The translations under genes and the position numbers were made by a program. The notes under the pieces are model-generated. The model was not told the origin of the DNA. It ran no database searches and saw only the letters and a list, made by a program, of their open reading frames with translations. Shown in pieces: positions 1 through 10,960 of a stretch of 64,000 nt of DNA; position 1 is the first letter of the stretch; each line of letters opens with the position of its first letter. Source of the DNA: Oryzias latipes (lineage: Eukaryota > Chordata > Actinopteri > Beloniformes > Adrianichthyidae); contig NC_019860.2 in the NCBI RefSeq assembly GCF_002234675.1, positions 9,360,586-9,424,585 of the forward strand, written 5' to 3'.

Positions 1-1680
1 CCATAGGGTTGGAGCAGCAATGGAGAAGGCTCTATCTCCCCAATTTCTACGCTTGGTCCGACAGGGGAGAGACAGAAGGTTAGCATTGGACGAGCGCAGA
101 GAGCGGGAAGGGGTGTGACGCTGGAGGAGATCAGTGAGGTATGTTGGGGCCAGGTTATGAAGGGCTTTGAAAGTGATGAGGAGAACTTTGAATTTGATAC
201 GCTGATCGATGGGGAGCCAGTGAAGGTCTTGAAGGACGGGGGTGGTGTGTTCACGAGAGCGGGTGTGTGTGAGCAGACGGGCAGCAGAGTTCTAAATGTA
301 TTGCAGCTTGTTTATTATTCTGGAGGGTGTACTAAGGAGTATGCTATTGCAATAATCTAACCGGGAAGTAATAAAAGCATGAATGAGGGTTTCAGCAGCA
401 GCAAAGCAGAGGGATGAACGGAGGCGGGCAATATTTTTCAGGTGAAAACAGGCAGACCGAGTGATTTGATTAACATGTTGTTCAAGTGATAGATTTGTGT
501 TAAAGAGAAACCCAAGGTGATGGATGACTGGTGATGAAGAAAGCGTGGTGTTAATGAAATTTAACTGAAAATCTTGTATGGGTTTTGTGATGGTTTTGGG
601 GCCAATTATGATTATGTCTGTCTTATCACAGTTGAGTTTGAGGAAATTGTTTTCAAGCCATGTTTTGATGTCTGTTAGACAGCGGGTAAGTGTGAAATAA
701 GTGGTGGAGCTGATGGATTTGGTGGAGATTTAAGCCATGTTGTCGGATGATGTCACCAAGGGGAATGAGGTAAAGGATGAACAGGAATGGGCCAAGCACT
801 GAACCTTGGGGAACACCTTGCAACAGAGTAGCTGTGGAGGATGAGCAATTGTTTCCCTTGATAAACTGTTGACGGTTTGTGAGGTAGGACTGAAGCCAGG
901 ATAGAGCAGAGCCGGTAATGTTGAGACCGTTCTTGTGACGGGAGAGCAGGATGGAGTGACTGATGGTGTCAAATGCTGCAGTGAGGTCCAGGAGAATGAG
1001 GATGGAGAGCTGTCCAGAGTCGGAAGAGAGGAGGATGTCATTTGAGACTTTGAGCAGAGCTGTTTCAGTGCTGTGTTGTTGCCGAAAACCAGATTGAAAG
1101 GGTTCAAACAGATTATTTGAGTTTAAGTGTGATTTTAGCTGGGAGGCAACCACTCGTTCAAGTATTTTGGACAGAAATGGCAGGTTGGAGATGGGACGGA
1201 AATTTGCAATATTGTCAGGGTCAAGACCAGGTTTTTTCAGGATGGGGGTTATAGCTGCCAGCTTGAGAGACTGGGGCACGGTACCAGAGGACAGTGAAGA
1301 GTTAATTATTGTTGTGATGAGTGGAGAGATGATAGGACAGCAATCTTTAACAAGGGTGGAGGGAATGGGGTCCAGAGTGCAGGTGGAGGCTCTGACAGCT
1401 ATCAACTGCTTGCGGATTTCCACAGAGGAGACTGGAGAGAATTCAGAGAGCTGCAGACTGGAGGAAGGGGCTGAAGTTTCTGGAGGGGAGTCTGGATTAG
1501 GAGTGAGGGAGCTGTAGATTGTGTCGATTTTGGATTGGAAGTGGGACAGGAAGGAGTTGCACTTTGCCACGGTGAATGATAAAGAGGAGTTATCATTAGG
1601 CTTCAGGATTTTGTTTATGGTGGAAAACAAAGTTTTTGGATTATTGGAGTTGGTTTGAATGATGTTGGAAAAATAGGATG
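1..1680 (-). mobile_element. L2-type LINE fragment with broken reverse transcriptase
   Basis: This is the 3' part of a non-LTR retrotransposon on the minus strand. The frame at 653-1630 encodes the fingers and palm of a reverse transcriptase. Recognisable blocks are a FRPISNLPFLSKILE-like stretch, QSGFR-HSTETALL, LDLTAAFDTI and GVPQGSVLGP. After the HGLNLH block the expected YADD box and about ten following residues are missing, and the frame shifts. The C-terminal part continues in another frame towards position 1 and ends with a GDRAFS-APTLW-type motif around 1-45. The element runs off the window. The lost catalytic box means it cannot reverse transcribe. The L2 assignment is from motif memory, and a CR1-group relative is possible. 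Confidence 0.85.
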
Positions 1681-1689
1681 ACCGGGTAT

Positions 1690-2890
1690 AGCGCTCTTTT
1701 TACACCCTCTGTCCATCCCATTCGCGGTCTTCCTCTCATTCTTACTCCACTCACATCAGATTCGTATACCTTTTTCACCAGTTGCTCCCTTTCCATTCTT
1801 TCAACATGTCCAAACCATCCCAGTGCCTTTTGATCTGCTCTATAGGCCAACTCTCGCATCACACCAGTTCTCTCTCGGATTACTTTATTTCTCACACCAC
1901 ACATACTCCTCAAACATCTCATCTCAACTACATTTAGCTTCCTCTTTTCCACCACTTTCAGACTCCATGTTTCTGCCCCATATAACGCTGCCGGCACCAT
2001 CACACCCTCAATCTCCTTTCGAATCCTTTCCCAGTGACCTACATTCAAACACTCTCTTCATTCCCGCCCATATCTTTCGTACTTCATTCATTCTAAACTC
2101 ACCATCCACACAGACATACGAACCCAAATACTGAAAACACTAACTCTTCCAAAAACTCCCCATTTAATGCCACATTCAATCTACGTTCACCCTTTAACCG
2201 CGTACACCTCATCACCTTACTCTATTCCACATTCACTCTCTGTCGCACACCCTTTCAGACTCCTCAACCAGACGTGCCAAACTCTCTTCTAAGTCAGCCA
2301 CTAGTGCAGTATCATCTGCCAACACCAACTAATTCACACTCCATTCGCTGCCGTCAGTATTCACCATGCTCACACCCATACCTAATGCCCTTTCATTCAC
2401 CCCTTTTACCACACCATCCATATACACGTTAAACAACCACGGAGACATCACGCATCCCTCACAACCAACCCTCACAGGAAACCACTCACTCATGCTATTT
2501 CCCACTCTCACACACGCTCTACTGTTTCTATAAAAACTCTTCACACCTTCCAACAATCTACCATCAATACCATACATACTCAACACAACCCACAACGCCT
2601 CTCTATCAATCCTATCATATGCCTTCTGTAAATCTATAAATGCCCGAAACACCTCTCTACCCTTAGCCAAAAACTTTTCACACACCTGTCTCACAACAAA
2701 CACCTGATCCACACACCCTCTACCTCTCCTGAAACCACACTGCTCTTCACCAATCATACACCCAGTCACCTCTACTACCCTATTAATCAGCACTCTCCCA
2801 TACACTTTGCCTACAACACTCAACAGACAAATACCCGTAAAACCACCACATTCATTCTTATCACCCTTACCCTTGTACAGGGGATCATCA
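1690..2890 (-). mobile_element. RTE-like LINE fragment (RT and C-terminal domain)
   Basis: Two minus-strand frames belong to one decayed non-LTR element. The frame 2329-2904 carries RT palm blocks (EEQCGFRRGRGCVDQVF, FIDLQKAYDRIDREALW, a degenerate RVGCEGCVMSPWLFNVYMDG block). The frame 1641-2048 carries the C-terminal region typical of these elements (GAETW, a MRCLRSMCGV block, LGWFGHVERM, RGRPRMGW). The FADD catalytic box that should lie between them is not in an open frame. It abuts the L2 fragment at about 1,690. Family placement (RTE or a relative) is inferred from motif style. Confidence 0.8.
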
Positions 2891-3100
2891 GGAAGAAGGA
2901 ACATGAGAAACTGGAGAAATACCAGAGAATCAAAAGGTAGCTACTATGAAGCACCAAAAATATGATATATTTTCAGTTGTTTCACACTTCTTTGTTTTAT
3001 ATATAATCTTCACTATGAATGTACAATTTTCATAGTCATAAAAATAAAGAAAACTCTTTGTATAAGATGTGTCCAAACTTTTGGTCTGTACTGTACCGTG
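2890..3100 (+). repeat. interspersed-repeat tail
   Basis: From 2,890 a short plus-strand frame reads RKKEHEKLEKYQRIK and stops. It is followed by an AT-rich tail ending in a TGTGTCCAAACTTTTGG block at about 3,068-3,084 that I recognise as a common fish interspersed-repeat 3' end. No complete element is visible. Confidence 0.45.
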
Positions 3101-3284
3101 TTAATTTTGTGCATATTTCGTATAGTTGTTGATAAAAAGTTGAATGAAGCAATAAAACGTTTTTGGGAGCCAAAAGAGAAACCCCCAAAACTAGTAGAGA
3201 TCAGGGTCTATGTCGACATACTTTTCATTTTTTTTTTGTTTTTGGGGCGTTTGTTAAAAATAGCTAGTCTTTCCGAGTCAGGAG

Positions 3285-3395
3285 GCTTAAGTCAGAGTCA
3301 AATCACAAGTTACGGCTGTAAAAGTCCTAGTTGAGTCTAAAGTCATCATAATGATTAGTCAAGTCATGTGACTCAAGTCCACATCTCTGGTAGAT
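3285..3395. repeat. GAGTCA/CAAGTC-rich repeat remnant
   Basis: The stretch is built from variants of gagtca, aagtca and caagtc and ends in ctcaagtccacatctctgg. This composition matches a dispersed fish repeat end. No termini or target duplication could be fixed. A partial bipartite signal (cctgcacaataaatcgc) at about 3,533-3,552 may be another MITE end. Nothing else is seen between 3,395 and 3,885. Confidence 0.35.
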
Positions 3396-3888
3396 GGTTT
3401 TAGACTCCAGGATTCCCATGATCCCAAAAGGGATTCAGAGGATTCAGAAAATGAATGGTAGATGAATTATTTCAATGTCAAACTGTAGGACATCTGACTG
3501 AGGTGATTTAAATTTTATTTGGTACTTAGTAGGCCTGCACAATAAATCGCAAAGTTATCATTATAGCAATATCCAGCTGTGCAATATGCATGTCGCAAAA
3601 CAAGGTGAAAATTGCAATAAATGTTAAAACAATGCTAAAACAATCTTATGACTGCTTAAAGTATTTAACGAATGAGATAAATCCCTTTATGCTTTTTATT
3701 TTATATGTTCGCCTCCCATGTAGACTAGGGTCATATAGAGTATAATTCAAGTTATATTGATTGTTATTTAAATTAAACTGTTGCAGTGAAATGGAAAGGA
3801 TGTTTTTGGTTGTTTTATTTATTCGTGGCGTTAATATAACAATACAAAAGACTATAACAGTGCTCATTCTTGTGTATGTGTCCCTACA

Positions 3889-4049
3889 GTCCTCCCTCAG
3901 CATTGGGTGACTAAAGAAGAAGATATCTGTCTCTAGCAGAGGAATTTCAGAGTGGAACAAATTATCCTGAACTTACACAGACTAAACAGGAACTAAAGGA
4001 ACCAGAACCTCTACAGATTGAAAAGGAGTAGGAAGAACTAGAACCTCCA
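3889..4049 (+). pseudogene. disrupted upstream exon of the zinc-finger gene
   Basis: A splice-acceptor-like tract (tgtgtccctacag) ends at about 3,889. The sequence after it translates as LPQHWVTKEEDICL, then TAG, then QRNFRVEQ, a pattern familiar from the linker exon that precedes fish C2H2 genes. A frameshift follows. The next frame (YPELTQTKQELKEPEPLQIEKE) runs into a second TAG at 4,029-4,031, directly in frame with the acidic repeats downstream. Two stops and one frameshift show that the normal upstream coding connection is lost in this copy, unless other splicing avoids it. Confidence 0.6.
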
Positions 4050-4690
4050 GTGATTAAAGAGGAGCAGGAAGAACCAGAGCCTCCATTGATTAAAGAGGAG
4101 CAGGAAGAACCAGAACATCCAATGGTTAAAGAGGAGCAGGAAGAACCAGAACCTCCAATGATTGAGGAGCAGGAGGAACCAGGACCTCCAATGATTAAAG
4201 AGGAGCATGAAGAACCAGAACCTCCAGAGATTAAAGAGGAGCAGGAAGAACCAGAACCGCCAGAGATAAAAGAGGAGCAGGAAGAACCAGAGCCTCCATT
4301 GATTAAAGATGAGCAGGAAGAACCAAAACCTCCAATGGTTAAAGAGGAGCAGGAAGAACCAGAACCTCCAATTATTAATGAGGAGCAGGAAGAACCAGGA
4401 CCTCCAATGATTAAAGAGGAGCAGGAAGAACCAGAACCTCCAGAGATTAAAGAGGAGCAGGACGAACCAGAACCGCCAGAGATAAAAGAGGAGCAGGAAG
4501 AACCAGAACCTCCAGTGATTAAAAAGGAGCAGGAAGAACCAGAACCTCCAGTGATTAAAGAGGAGCAGGAAGAACCGGAACCTCCAGTGATTAAAGAGGA
4601 GCAGGAAGAACCACAACCTCCAATGATTAAAGAGGAGCAGGAGGAACCACAACCTCCAATGGTTAAAGAAGAGCAAGAAAAACTCTGCAT
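4032..4690 (+). repeat. 36-bp coding minisatellite, about 18 units
   Basis: The unit encodes roughly (M/E/V)IKEEQEEPEPP. One unit near 4,160 is 33 bp. A higher-order repeat of six units (216 bp) is visible. The rare variant gaaccgccagagataaaag occurs at about 4,253 and again 216 bp later, in the same unit order both times. This points to block duplication of six units after single-unit expansion. The repeat keeps the reading frame on both strands, so long antisense frames here are artefacts. Confidence 0.9.
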
Positions 4691-6245
4691 CAGCAAGGAT
4701 GAGGAGCAGCTTGATATGAAGCAGGAGACTGATACCTTTATGGAGATTCCTATTCATGAAGAAAATCAGAACAATGAAGCAGATCTTAAAGAACAGCAGA
4801 TCTTTAATGTAAACGATTGTCAGGATGAAGAAGGAAACCAACATGAAGAATCATTATCAACTACAAATGGCCACACACACCCAAAGAACAGAGAACAGAG
4901 GAAGAGAAAAGACAAACGTCCTGTCCAAAATGTGGACAGCTCTCACAAGAAAACTCACACAGGAGAGAAGGATTTTACCTGTAAAGAATGTGAAAAAAGT
5001 TTTACCCGTAAATCTATTCTCAAAATGCACATGAGAATTCACACAGAAGAAAAGGATTTTACTTGTAAAGAATGTGATAAAAGTTTTATTAGTAAATCTA
5101 ATCTCAAAATGCACATGAGAATTCACTCAGGAGAGAGGCCTTTTTCTTGTAAAGAATGTGATAAAAGTTTTATTAGTAAATCTAATCTCAATATGCACAA
5201 GGTAATTCACTCAGAAGAGAGGCCTTTTTCTTGTAAAGAATGTAATAAAAGTTTTACTAAGAAACCTAATCTTAAAACGCACATGAAAATTCACTCAGGA
5301 GAGAGGCCTTTTTCTTGTAAAGAATGTAATAAAAGTTTTACTAGTAAACGTAATCTTAAAATCCACATGAGAATTCATACAGGAGAGAAGCCTTTTTTTT
5401 GTAAAGAATGTGATAAAGGTTTTAGACAAATATCTCATTTCAAAACACACATGAGAAATCACAGAGAAGAGAAGCCTTATTCTTGTAAAGAATGTGATGC
5501 ACGTTTTGATTTTGTATCTGGTCTTGAAAGACACAGGAGAAAGCACACAGGAGAAAAGCCGTTTTCATGTAAAGATTGTAAAAAAAGTTTTAAACGTAAA
5601 TGTAATCTCAAAATACACATGAGAATTCATACAGGGGAGAGGCCTTTTTTGTGTAAAGAATGTAATTCAAGTTTTACTTTTGAAAATGGCCTTAAAATAC
5701 ACATGAGAAATCACACAGGAGAAAGGCCTTATTCTTGTAAAGAATGTGATAAAAGCTTTATTCAAATGTGTGAACTCAAAGCACACATGATAACTCACAC
5801 AGGAGAAAGGCCTTTTGTATGTAAAGAATGTGATAAAACCTATTTTCAAATGTCTGCTCTCAAAGCACACATGAGAACTCACACAGGAGAAAGGCCTTAT
5901 TCTTGTAAAGAATGTGCTAAAAGTTTTAGACAAAGATCTCATTTCAGAACACACATGAGAACTCACACAGGAGAGAAGCCTTTCTTCTGTAAAGAATGTG
6001 ATAAAAGCTATATTCAAATGTCTGATCTCAAAGCACACATGAGAACTCACACAGGAGAAAGGCCTTATTCTTGTAAAGAATGTGATAAAAGTTTTAGACA
6101 AAGATCTCATTTCAGAACACACATGAGAACTCACACAGGAGAAAGGCCTTATTCTTGTAAAGAATGTGATAGAAGTTTTAGATATGGATATGGTCTCAAA
6201 AGACACATTAGAATTCATGCAGGAGAGGAGTCCTTTTCATGTTAA
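4122..6245 (+). CDS. C2H2 zinc-finger protein, 15 fingers, acidic repeat N-terminus
   Basis: The open frame gives 707 residues from the first ATG after the in-frame TAG at 4,029-4,031. It is open back to 4,032, but with no ATG there. Residues 1-190 are a tandem acidic 12-mer (x-I-K-E-E-Q-E-E-P-E-P-P). From about residue 285 to the end there are 15 C2H2 fingers, each with CKEC-type Cys pairs and H-x3-H, joined by TGEKP/TGERP or SGERP linkers. Family knowledge: such proteins bind DNA in the nucleus, usually as repressors. No KRAB, SCAN or BTB domain is seen. The broken upstream exon and a decayed sixteenth finger after the stop suggest a gene that is shrinking or pseudogenised. The long intact finger array argues against old neutrality. 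No paralogue lies in the window. Confidence 0.7.
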   Translation: MVKEEQEEPEPPMIEEQEEPGPPMIKEEHEEPEPPEIKEEQEEPEPPEIKEEQEEPEPPLIKDEQEEPKPPMVKEEQEEPEPPIINEEQEEPGPPMIKEEQEEPEPPEIKEEQDEPEPPEIKEEQEEPEPPVIKKEQEEPEPPVIKEEQEEPEPPVIKEEQEEPQPPMIKEEQEEPQPPMVKEEQEKLCISKDEEQLDMKQETDTFMEIPIHEENQNNEADLKEQQIFNVNDCQDEEGNQHEESLSTTNGHTHPKNREQRKRKDKRPVQNVDSSHKKTHTGEKDFTCKECEKSFTRKSILKMHMRIHTEEKDFTCKECDKSFISKSNLKMHMRIHSGERPFSCKECDKSFISKSNLNMHKVIHSEERPFSCKECNKSFTKKPNLKTHMKIHSGERPFSCKECNKSFTSKRNLKIHMRIHTGEKPFFCKECDKGFRQISHFKTHMRNHREEKPYSCKECDARFDFVSGLERHRRKHTGEKPFSCKDCKKSFKRKCNLKIHMRIHTGERPFLCKECNSSFTFENGLKIHMRNHTGERPYSCKECDKSFIQMCELKAHMITHTGERPFVCKECDKTYFQMSALKAHMRTHTGERPYSCKECAKSFRQRSHFRTHMRTHTGEKPFFCKECDKSYIQMSDLKAHMRTHTGERPYSCKECDKSFRQRSHFRTHMRTHTGERPYSCKECDRSFRYGYGLKRHIRIHAGEESFSC

Positions 6246-6420
6246 ATAAGTGACAGGTTTTAGTGATGTATCTTTTCTCAAACCACACGAGAATTTTTAC
6301 AGAAGAATAACTTTTCTCTAGACTAATATTGTTATTCTGAATTAAGTAAAAAAAAATGTGCATCTTAAACAAACAAAAGAAATTCAGCTGAGGACTCATG
6401 AGGAAAAGACAAAGCTTTTA
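6246..6420 (+). pseudogene. decayed sixteenth zinc finger beyond the stop
   Basis: After the TAA at 6,243-6,245 the DNA still reads like a finger. It has a ttttagtgatgtatcttt segment, ctcaaaccacac (LKPH) and gagaattt-acagaaga (the R-I-H-T-E linker), with small indels and stops. A further trace (gaggactcatgaggaaa) lies near 6,390-6,407. The ancestral array was therefore at least one finger longer. The intact ORF ends in SFSC, half of a new finger. Confidence 0.65.
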
Positions 6421-7654
6421 ATAGGAAAGACGTAATACTGTGAGTCTTTTTCTTCTCCTTTTTAAAGAACGGCTGCAATTTTACACTAAATTAGTACACT
6501 AACATTTAACCCCTTTTTTATTACCGGTATTTAACAGGTAATAAAATCCCATACGTATCCAAAAATCAGAATTTAAAAAGTGAATAAGAGGACCCACACT
6601 CATTTGCTATCTAACTCCAAACATTTGCCGAGGTCTTATTGAGCCTTTAAAAACTCACTCCAATGGAAATTGTGTTTTTGATCTTTTTTACATGTTTTTG
6701 AAGCATTTTTTTCATGATGAAGAACATCTATAAAATAATTTTAGATTAAAACTGTGTTTCTGAGTATATCTTGATTTAAATTGTGGTGGATTTGGCGCAA
6801 TTGAAAACCTGCGCTTTGAAAACCTCAATAATTGTGACGCAACAACTGCCATGGGACAAGGTCTCCCACCTCCGCTCCAATTCTGAAGCACATACTTGCA
6901 GACAAATAGATCCATTAACAAGTGCTGTCATGCGATTAATTTTTTGTGCTTAATCAATCGTGGCCTTTAATTAATCTATATTAATCGCTCATATTTTTAA
7001 CCTTATATTGCTGTAAAAAGTTTTATTTTTAGGTATTTTCTTTTAAGTTTGTGACATTGTGGTGCTGAAAATGATCAAAATACCATCAAAAATGTGTTAA
7101 AAAACATAAATCAACCTTCAGATTTAGAGTGCTGTAATTAACCACATCAAAAAACAGTAACACTTCAGAGCAATCAAAAAAATATTGACTGTGAATTTCT
7201 TAATATCTTAATACATATAATGAGCTGTGTAGGGCTGTAAAGTCATTTTGTGTCTGTAACTAACAGAATCTTGAAACCATTTCTAAATATATTTTATATT
7301 TATATATTTTATATTTTTATATTATATTTTTATCTTTAATATATTTTAATATATTTTAATTCCAAGCATAATTGTTGTCACTCAAAGACTTTCAGGATGA
7401 GCGGTCATTGTTTAACTAGTGCGCCATGCAGGCTTATGTTATATAACTGTTTAGGATATTTACTGTAATCTAATCTGTGTAATGTATTTGAAGATGAATC
7501 TGTTGCATGTTCAGGCCTATGTAATGTAATCAATACAGATGTATTTTCTCTTTTTTCTTTCTGAAAATAAAAATATTCTTTCAGAAATGTTTTGTGAGCA
7601 CCTTTATTAAAGGGATTCTGACAAGTCAAGTCTTTGATAATTGTGTCATATGTG
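6421..7654. other. AT-rich intergenic sequence
   Basis: No supported gene. A MITE-like end (gtgctgtcatgcgattaa at about 6,921-6,938) and a matching degenerate partner near 7,130 (gtgctgtaattaacc) suggest an old element of about 200 bp. TATATTTTAT-rich low-complexity sequence lies at 7,285-7,355. Short open frames here have no recognisable content. Confidence 0.4.
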
Positions 7655-7905
7655 TGATCAGCCGCACAGAAGGTGGGGCTTCTCTCCTTTCAGCAGGGCT
7701 ATGTTGTGGAGGACACAGGTTATTGATTAGTCACTGGCTATCTCAGGACTGAGCCTGAGGCCCCGCAGACACTGGAAACATACCTTCATGATGCCAACCC
7801 TCTTCTCCTTTGCTGTGGCCACGTGGAAACTGATCCAGGTGCAGGTTAAGGGTAGGGAGTCATCATAGAGAGCAGGCAAGGCTCCCTATGCAAATAACCT
7901 TTGTA
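7655..7905 (-). pseudogene. HARBI1-like (PIF/Harbinger) transposase C-terminus, relic
   Basis: The minus strand encodes, across frame breaks, REPCLLSMMTPYP, then a KERVGIMKVCFQCLRGLR block, LSPEIASD, and TCVLHNIALLKGEK. These match the conserved C-terminal order of HARBI1/Harbinger transposases (MTPY, FQCLRGLR, VLHNIA). No full ORF, termini or second Harbinger ORF was found, so this is a short fossil. Confidence 0.7.
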
Positions 7906-10199
7906 GATTCCCGAAATGACTAAAATGTAAAATAAACCAATACTAGAAAACAAAAAGTTACAAGTAAAAAAAGATTGATATCCATACATTCATGTGTAAA
8001 TGATTAGATTAGATTAGATTAGATTAGATTTATTAATCCCACGAATGGGAAATTTCCTTGTCACAGTAGCATGGAGTTTGGCACAAGTATGTACAGACAG
8101 TAATGACAAGTTAAAATCAAATACACATTTTGAAAGAATATATACAAGTGTTCTGAAAAATAAACGGAAAGAGATGTACAAGGATATAGAGGTCATCTGT
8201 ATATACAGTTTTGGTACAGTGGAAATAAAAAAACGCAAAACTATTTACTTAGGCTGGTGTTGAACAGCCTGATGGCAGGTGGGATGAAGGACCTGCGGTA
8301 GCGTTCCTTTTTGCATCGTGGGTGCAGCAGTCTGCCACTGAAGGAAAAGCTGAGGTCTGAAACAGTCTGATACAGTGGGTAAGAGGGGTTGTCCATGATT
8401 GATGTCAGCTTGGCTAATATCCTCTTCTCACCCACCTCCTCGATGGAATTCAGGGAGCAGTCTAGGACAGAGCCGGCCCGTCTGACCAGCTTGTTCAGTC
8501 TCTTCCTTTCTCCCTCCGAGCTTCCACTGCTCCAGCAGACTACTGCATAAAGGATGGCCGAAGCCACGACAGAGTCATAAAAAGTTCTTAGTAGTGTCCT
8601 GCATACCCCAAAGGACCACAGTCCTCTGAGCAGGTGGAGACGACTTTGCCCCTTCTTGTACAGGGCATTCGTGTTGTGTGTCCAGTTTATTGTTTAGGTG
8701 AACACCCAGGTACTTGTAGTCCTCCACGACCTTGATGTCCAAGCCCTGGATGTTTTTTTTTTTTTTAACTTGTCCAGTCCAACATCTGGGCAGACAGATG
8801 AGGGCCTCTTGTGTTGGACATATTTTACTTTAACAAGAGGGGTTATTAATCTTCAGACAAACCAAAGGTATGTCTGGATAAACCCCTTTTGTAATTGACG
8901 CCAAACTTTATTAATTTCAATCATGTTTGAAAATCTTTGGTGTTGGACCGGACGGAAAAGGAAAGAGGGGAAGAAGAGAGAGGGACGTTAGAGAGAGAGG
9001 GGGGGGGGGGTGATAGTGAGAGGGGGGGGTAAGACCATGAAGCAGCATAGAGCAGACAGGTTTACTGGTTGTTTCTCATTACGGTAAGGTTCAAATGTAG
9101 TACAAAAAGGGCGGGGCCTGTCCACACACACACTAAAATGTTATCAACATACCTGCTAGCTGCAAAAATGTCCACATGTCAACATGTACACAAAACAGAT
9201 AGTGTTCACACACGCATACCTATGCCTTTAAACCAACTAGTGTGAAATCTTTCATTCATTCAATCATGCAAACTATTAGTGCAAAGGTGAGCTAACACCT
9301 GTGCTCAGGTGAGTGTTTATGTTCTTCTAAAATGGATGGTGGAATGAAAAGAAGGAGGATGAGCGCCCAGCCACCCCCCCACCCAGACCCCCGCCTTAGC
9401 AGCAGCAGCAGCTGGAACCCCCCAACGCCATACAGCAGCAGGCAGGGGACAACCGCCCCCCGGGCGACCAAATCCGCCACCCAGGCCAGGACGAGCAGGA
9501 CCGCCGCAAGGCCCCCAGAGCCAGAGACCAGGGAAGCACAGGGGAAAGAGAGCGGCGCCCCAGCCCAACCAAAGAAACCGCCGCGCCGGAAGAGCCCAAC
9601 GCAGGGCCCCACCCGAGAAGGGCACCCACAGCCCCAGACGAGCACCCCATCACCACCCAGGAGTTCCGGGCATCCCCCCACCCCAACCCCAGGTACGAGC
9701 CAGGACCCCCCAAGGGAGACCCGCTCCGCACTCCAGGCAGCCACCCACCTGGCCCACGGTGGCCCAGGGAGGAGCAAGGCAGGGGCCAGCCACCCCCACC
9801 CCGGAGGGGAGCACCATGGGGAAAAAGGGGGGCCCACAAGGGGTGTTGTAAACATGGCCCGACCAGGCTCAGCCACTGTTGGAAGTTTGGCGGGGCCCAG
9901 CGCCCAGGGGCAAGGACCAGAACCCACCCCCAGGGACACGGACACCCCCCGGCTCAGGTGTATTGTGACCCCCCCCCGAGCGGAGAGAGCACCGCCGGGC
10001 CCAGGAGACCGGCACCCAGGTGACACAGAAGACGTCGCCAAGGGACCCGTACCCCCCCACCAGGGAAGGGGTAGGGGACAGATGGTCCTAGGTCCCACCT
10101 TCCTTGCAAAATGTGTGTGCGTGTTTGTGAGGGTGTGTGTGTGCATGTGTGTGTGTTTTATGTTGGAGTGTATATTTTGAGGGGGGGGGGTGTGTACTA

Positions 10200-10436
10200 A
10201 GGGGGGTGCAGTTAAAATTGGCGGGTAGGGCACTGAGGGGACATCTCCTGATTACTCACAGTGATGTCCCCACTCACAGTGATGTCCCCTCACCCCCCCC
10301 CCCCCCCCCCCCACCAAGGGGCCCTAAATGTGTAAGGTGCGGTTAAAATTGGCAGGTAGGGTGCTAGGAGGACATCCGCTGCTTGCTGGCAGTGATGTCC
10401 AAGCACCCCCCCCTGCCAAGGGCCCTACATGTCTAA
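10200..10436. repeat. imperfect tandem repeat of about 130 bp in the L1 3' region
   Basis: Two units share the order 'taaaattggc-ggtaggg', 'gacatc', 'cagtgatgtcc', a poly-C run and 'gggccctaaatgt'. The first starts near 10,200 and the second near 10,335. The poly-C tract at about 10,293-10,312 is likely length-variable. Confidence 0.7.
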
Positions 10437-10439
10437 GGT

Positions 10440-10952
10440 GCAAATAAAACCGAAAGAGGGGGGACCCACTCCATACGGCAACCATGGGAGGGGTACCACT
10501 CCTTTAACAGAGACGTATTAAACCTCCAGGTTGTACCTGAGGGTGTGGATATTTCCCTAGAAATATTTACAGAGACTGGTGCATGATCACTGATAATAAT
10601 TGGATGGATATTGGAACTTTGAATATTTTTTAAAAGAGAGTTACTGATTAATAAATAGTCTAAACGGTAGTGTGAGTGGTGAACTGGAGAGAAAAAGGTG
10701 AACCCTTTAGTGCTTGGGTGACATGAGCGCCACTCGTCGCAGAGATCCAGATCGTTCATGTACTGCTTTAGAATACTTGCAGACCGCCATGTACGCTGGT
10801 TTGCTGCTGTGCTGAGTCTGTCAAGTTCAGGGTCCAAAACAAGGTTGACGTCTCCTCCTATAATGATTGTGGAGTCAGAGTGAACTGAGAGTGAGATGAA
10901 GAATCTGTGAAAGAAGGAAGAGTCGTCAACATTAGGGCCGTAAACACTCGCT
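10440..10952 (-). pseudogene. L1-like ORF2 endonuclease, C-terminal piece
   Basis: The frame carries DPELDRLSTAANQ, then RLDYLLISNSLL and IIISDHAPVSV, the second half of an L1-type endonuclease with the SDHAPV catalytic His/Asp motif. It loses homology near 10,440, where the 3' region begins without any RT, so ORF2 has a large internal deletion. Confidence 0.8.
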
Positions 10953-10960
10953 ATACAAAA

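Noticed and set aside
3962-4844. Two long minus-strand open frames (244 and 268 residues)
   Set aside because: They are antisense to the 36-bp coding minisatellite. Repeats whose unit length is a multiple of three stay open in several frames.
4857-6218. Minus-strand frames opposite the zinc fingers
   Set aside because: Shadow frames of the repeated finger codons, with no independent motif.
8007-8030. (GATTA)n run, possibly telomere-like or a satellite
   Set aside because: It is the usual 3' tail of the adjacent Rex1-like LINE.
9292-10233. Long GC-rich frames on both strands (282-313 residues)
   Set aside because: They lie in the GC-rich 3' region of an L1, recur at 55,106-55,943 for the same reason, are Pro/Gly low-complexity and have no domain.
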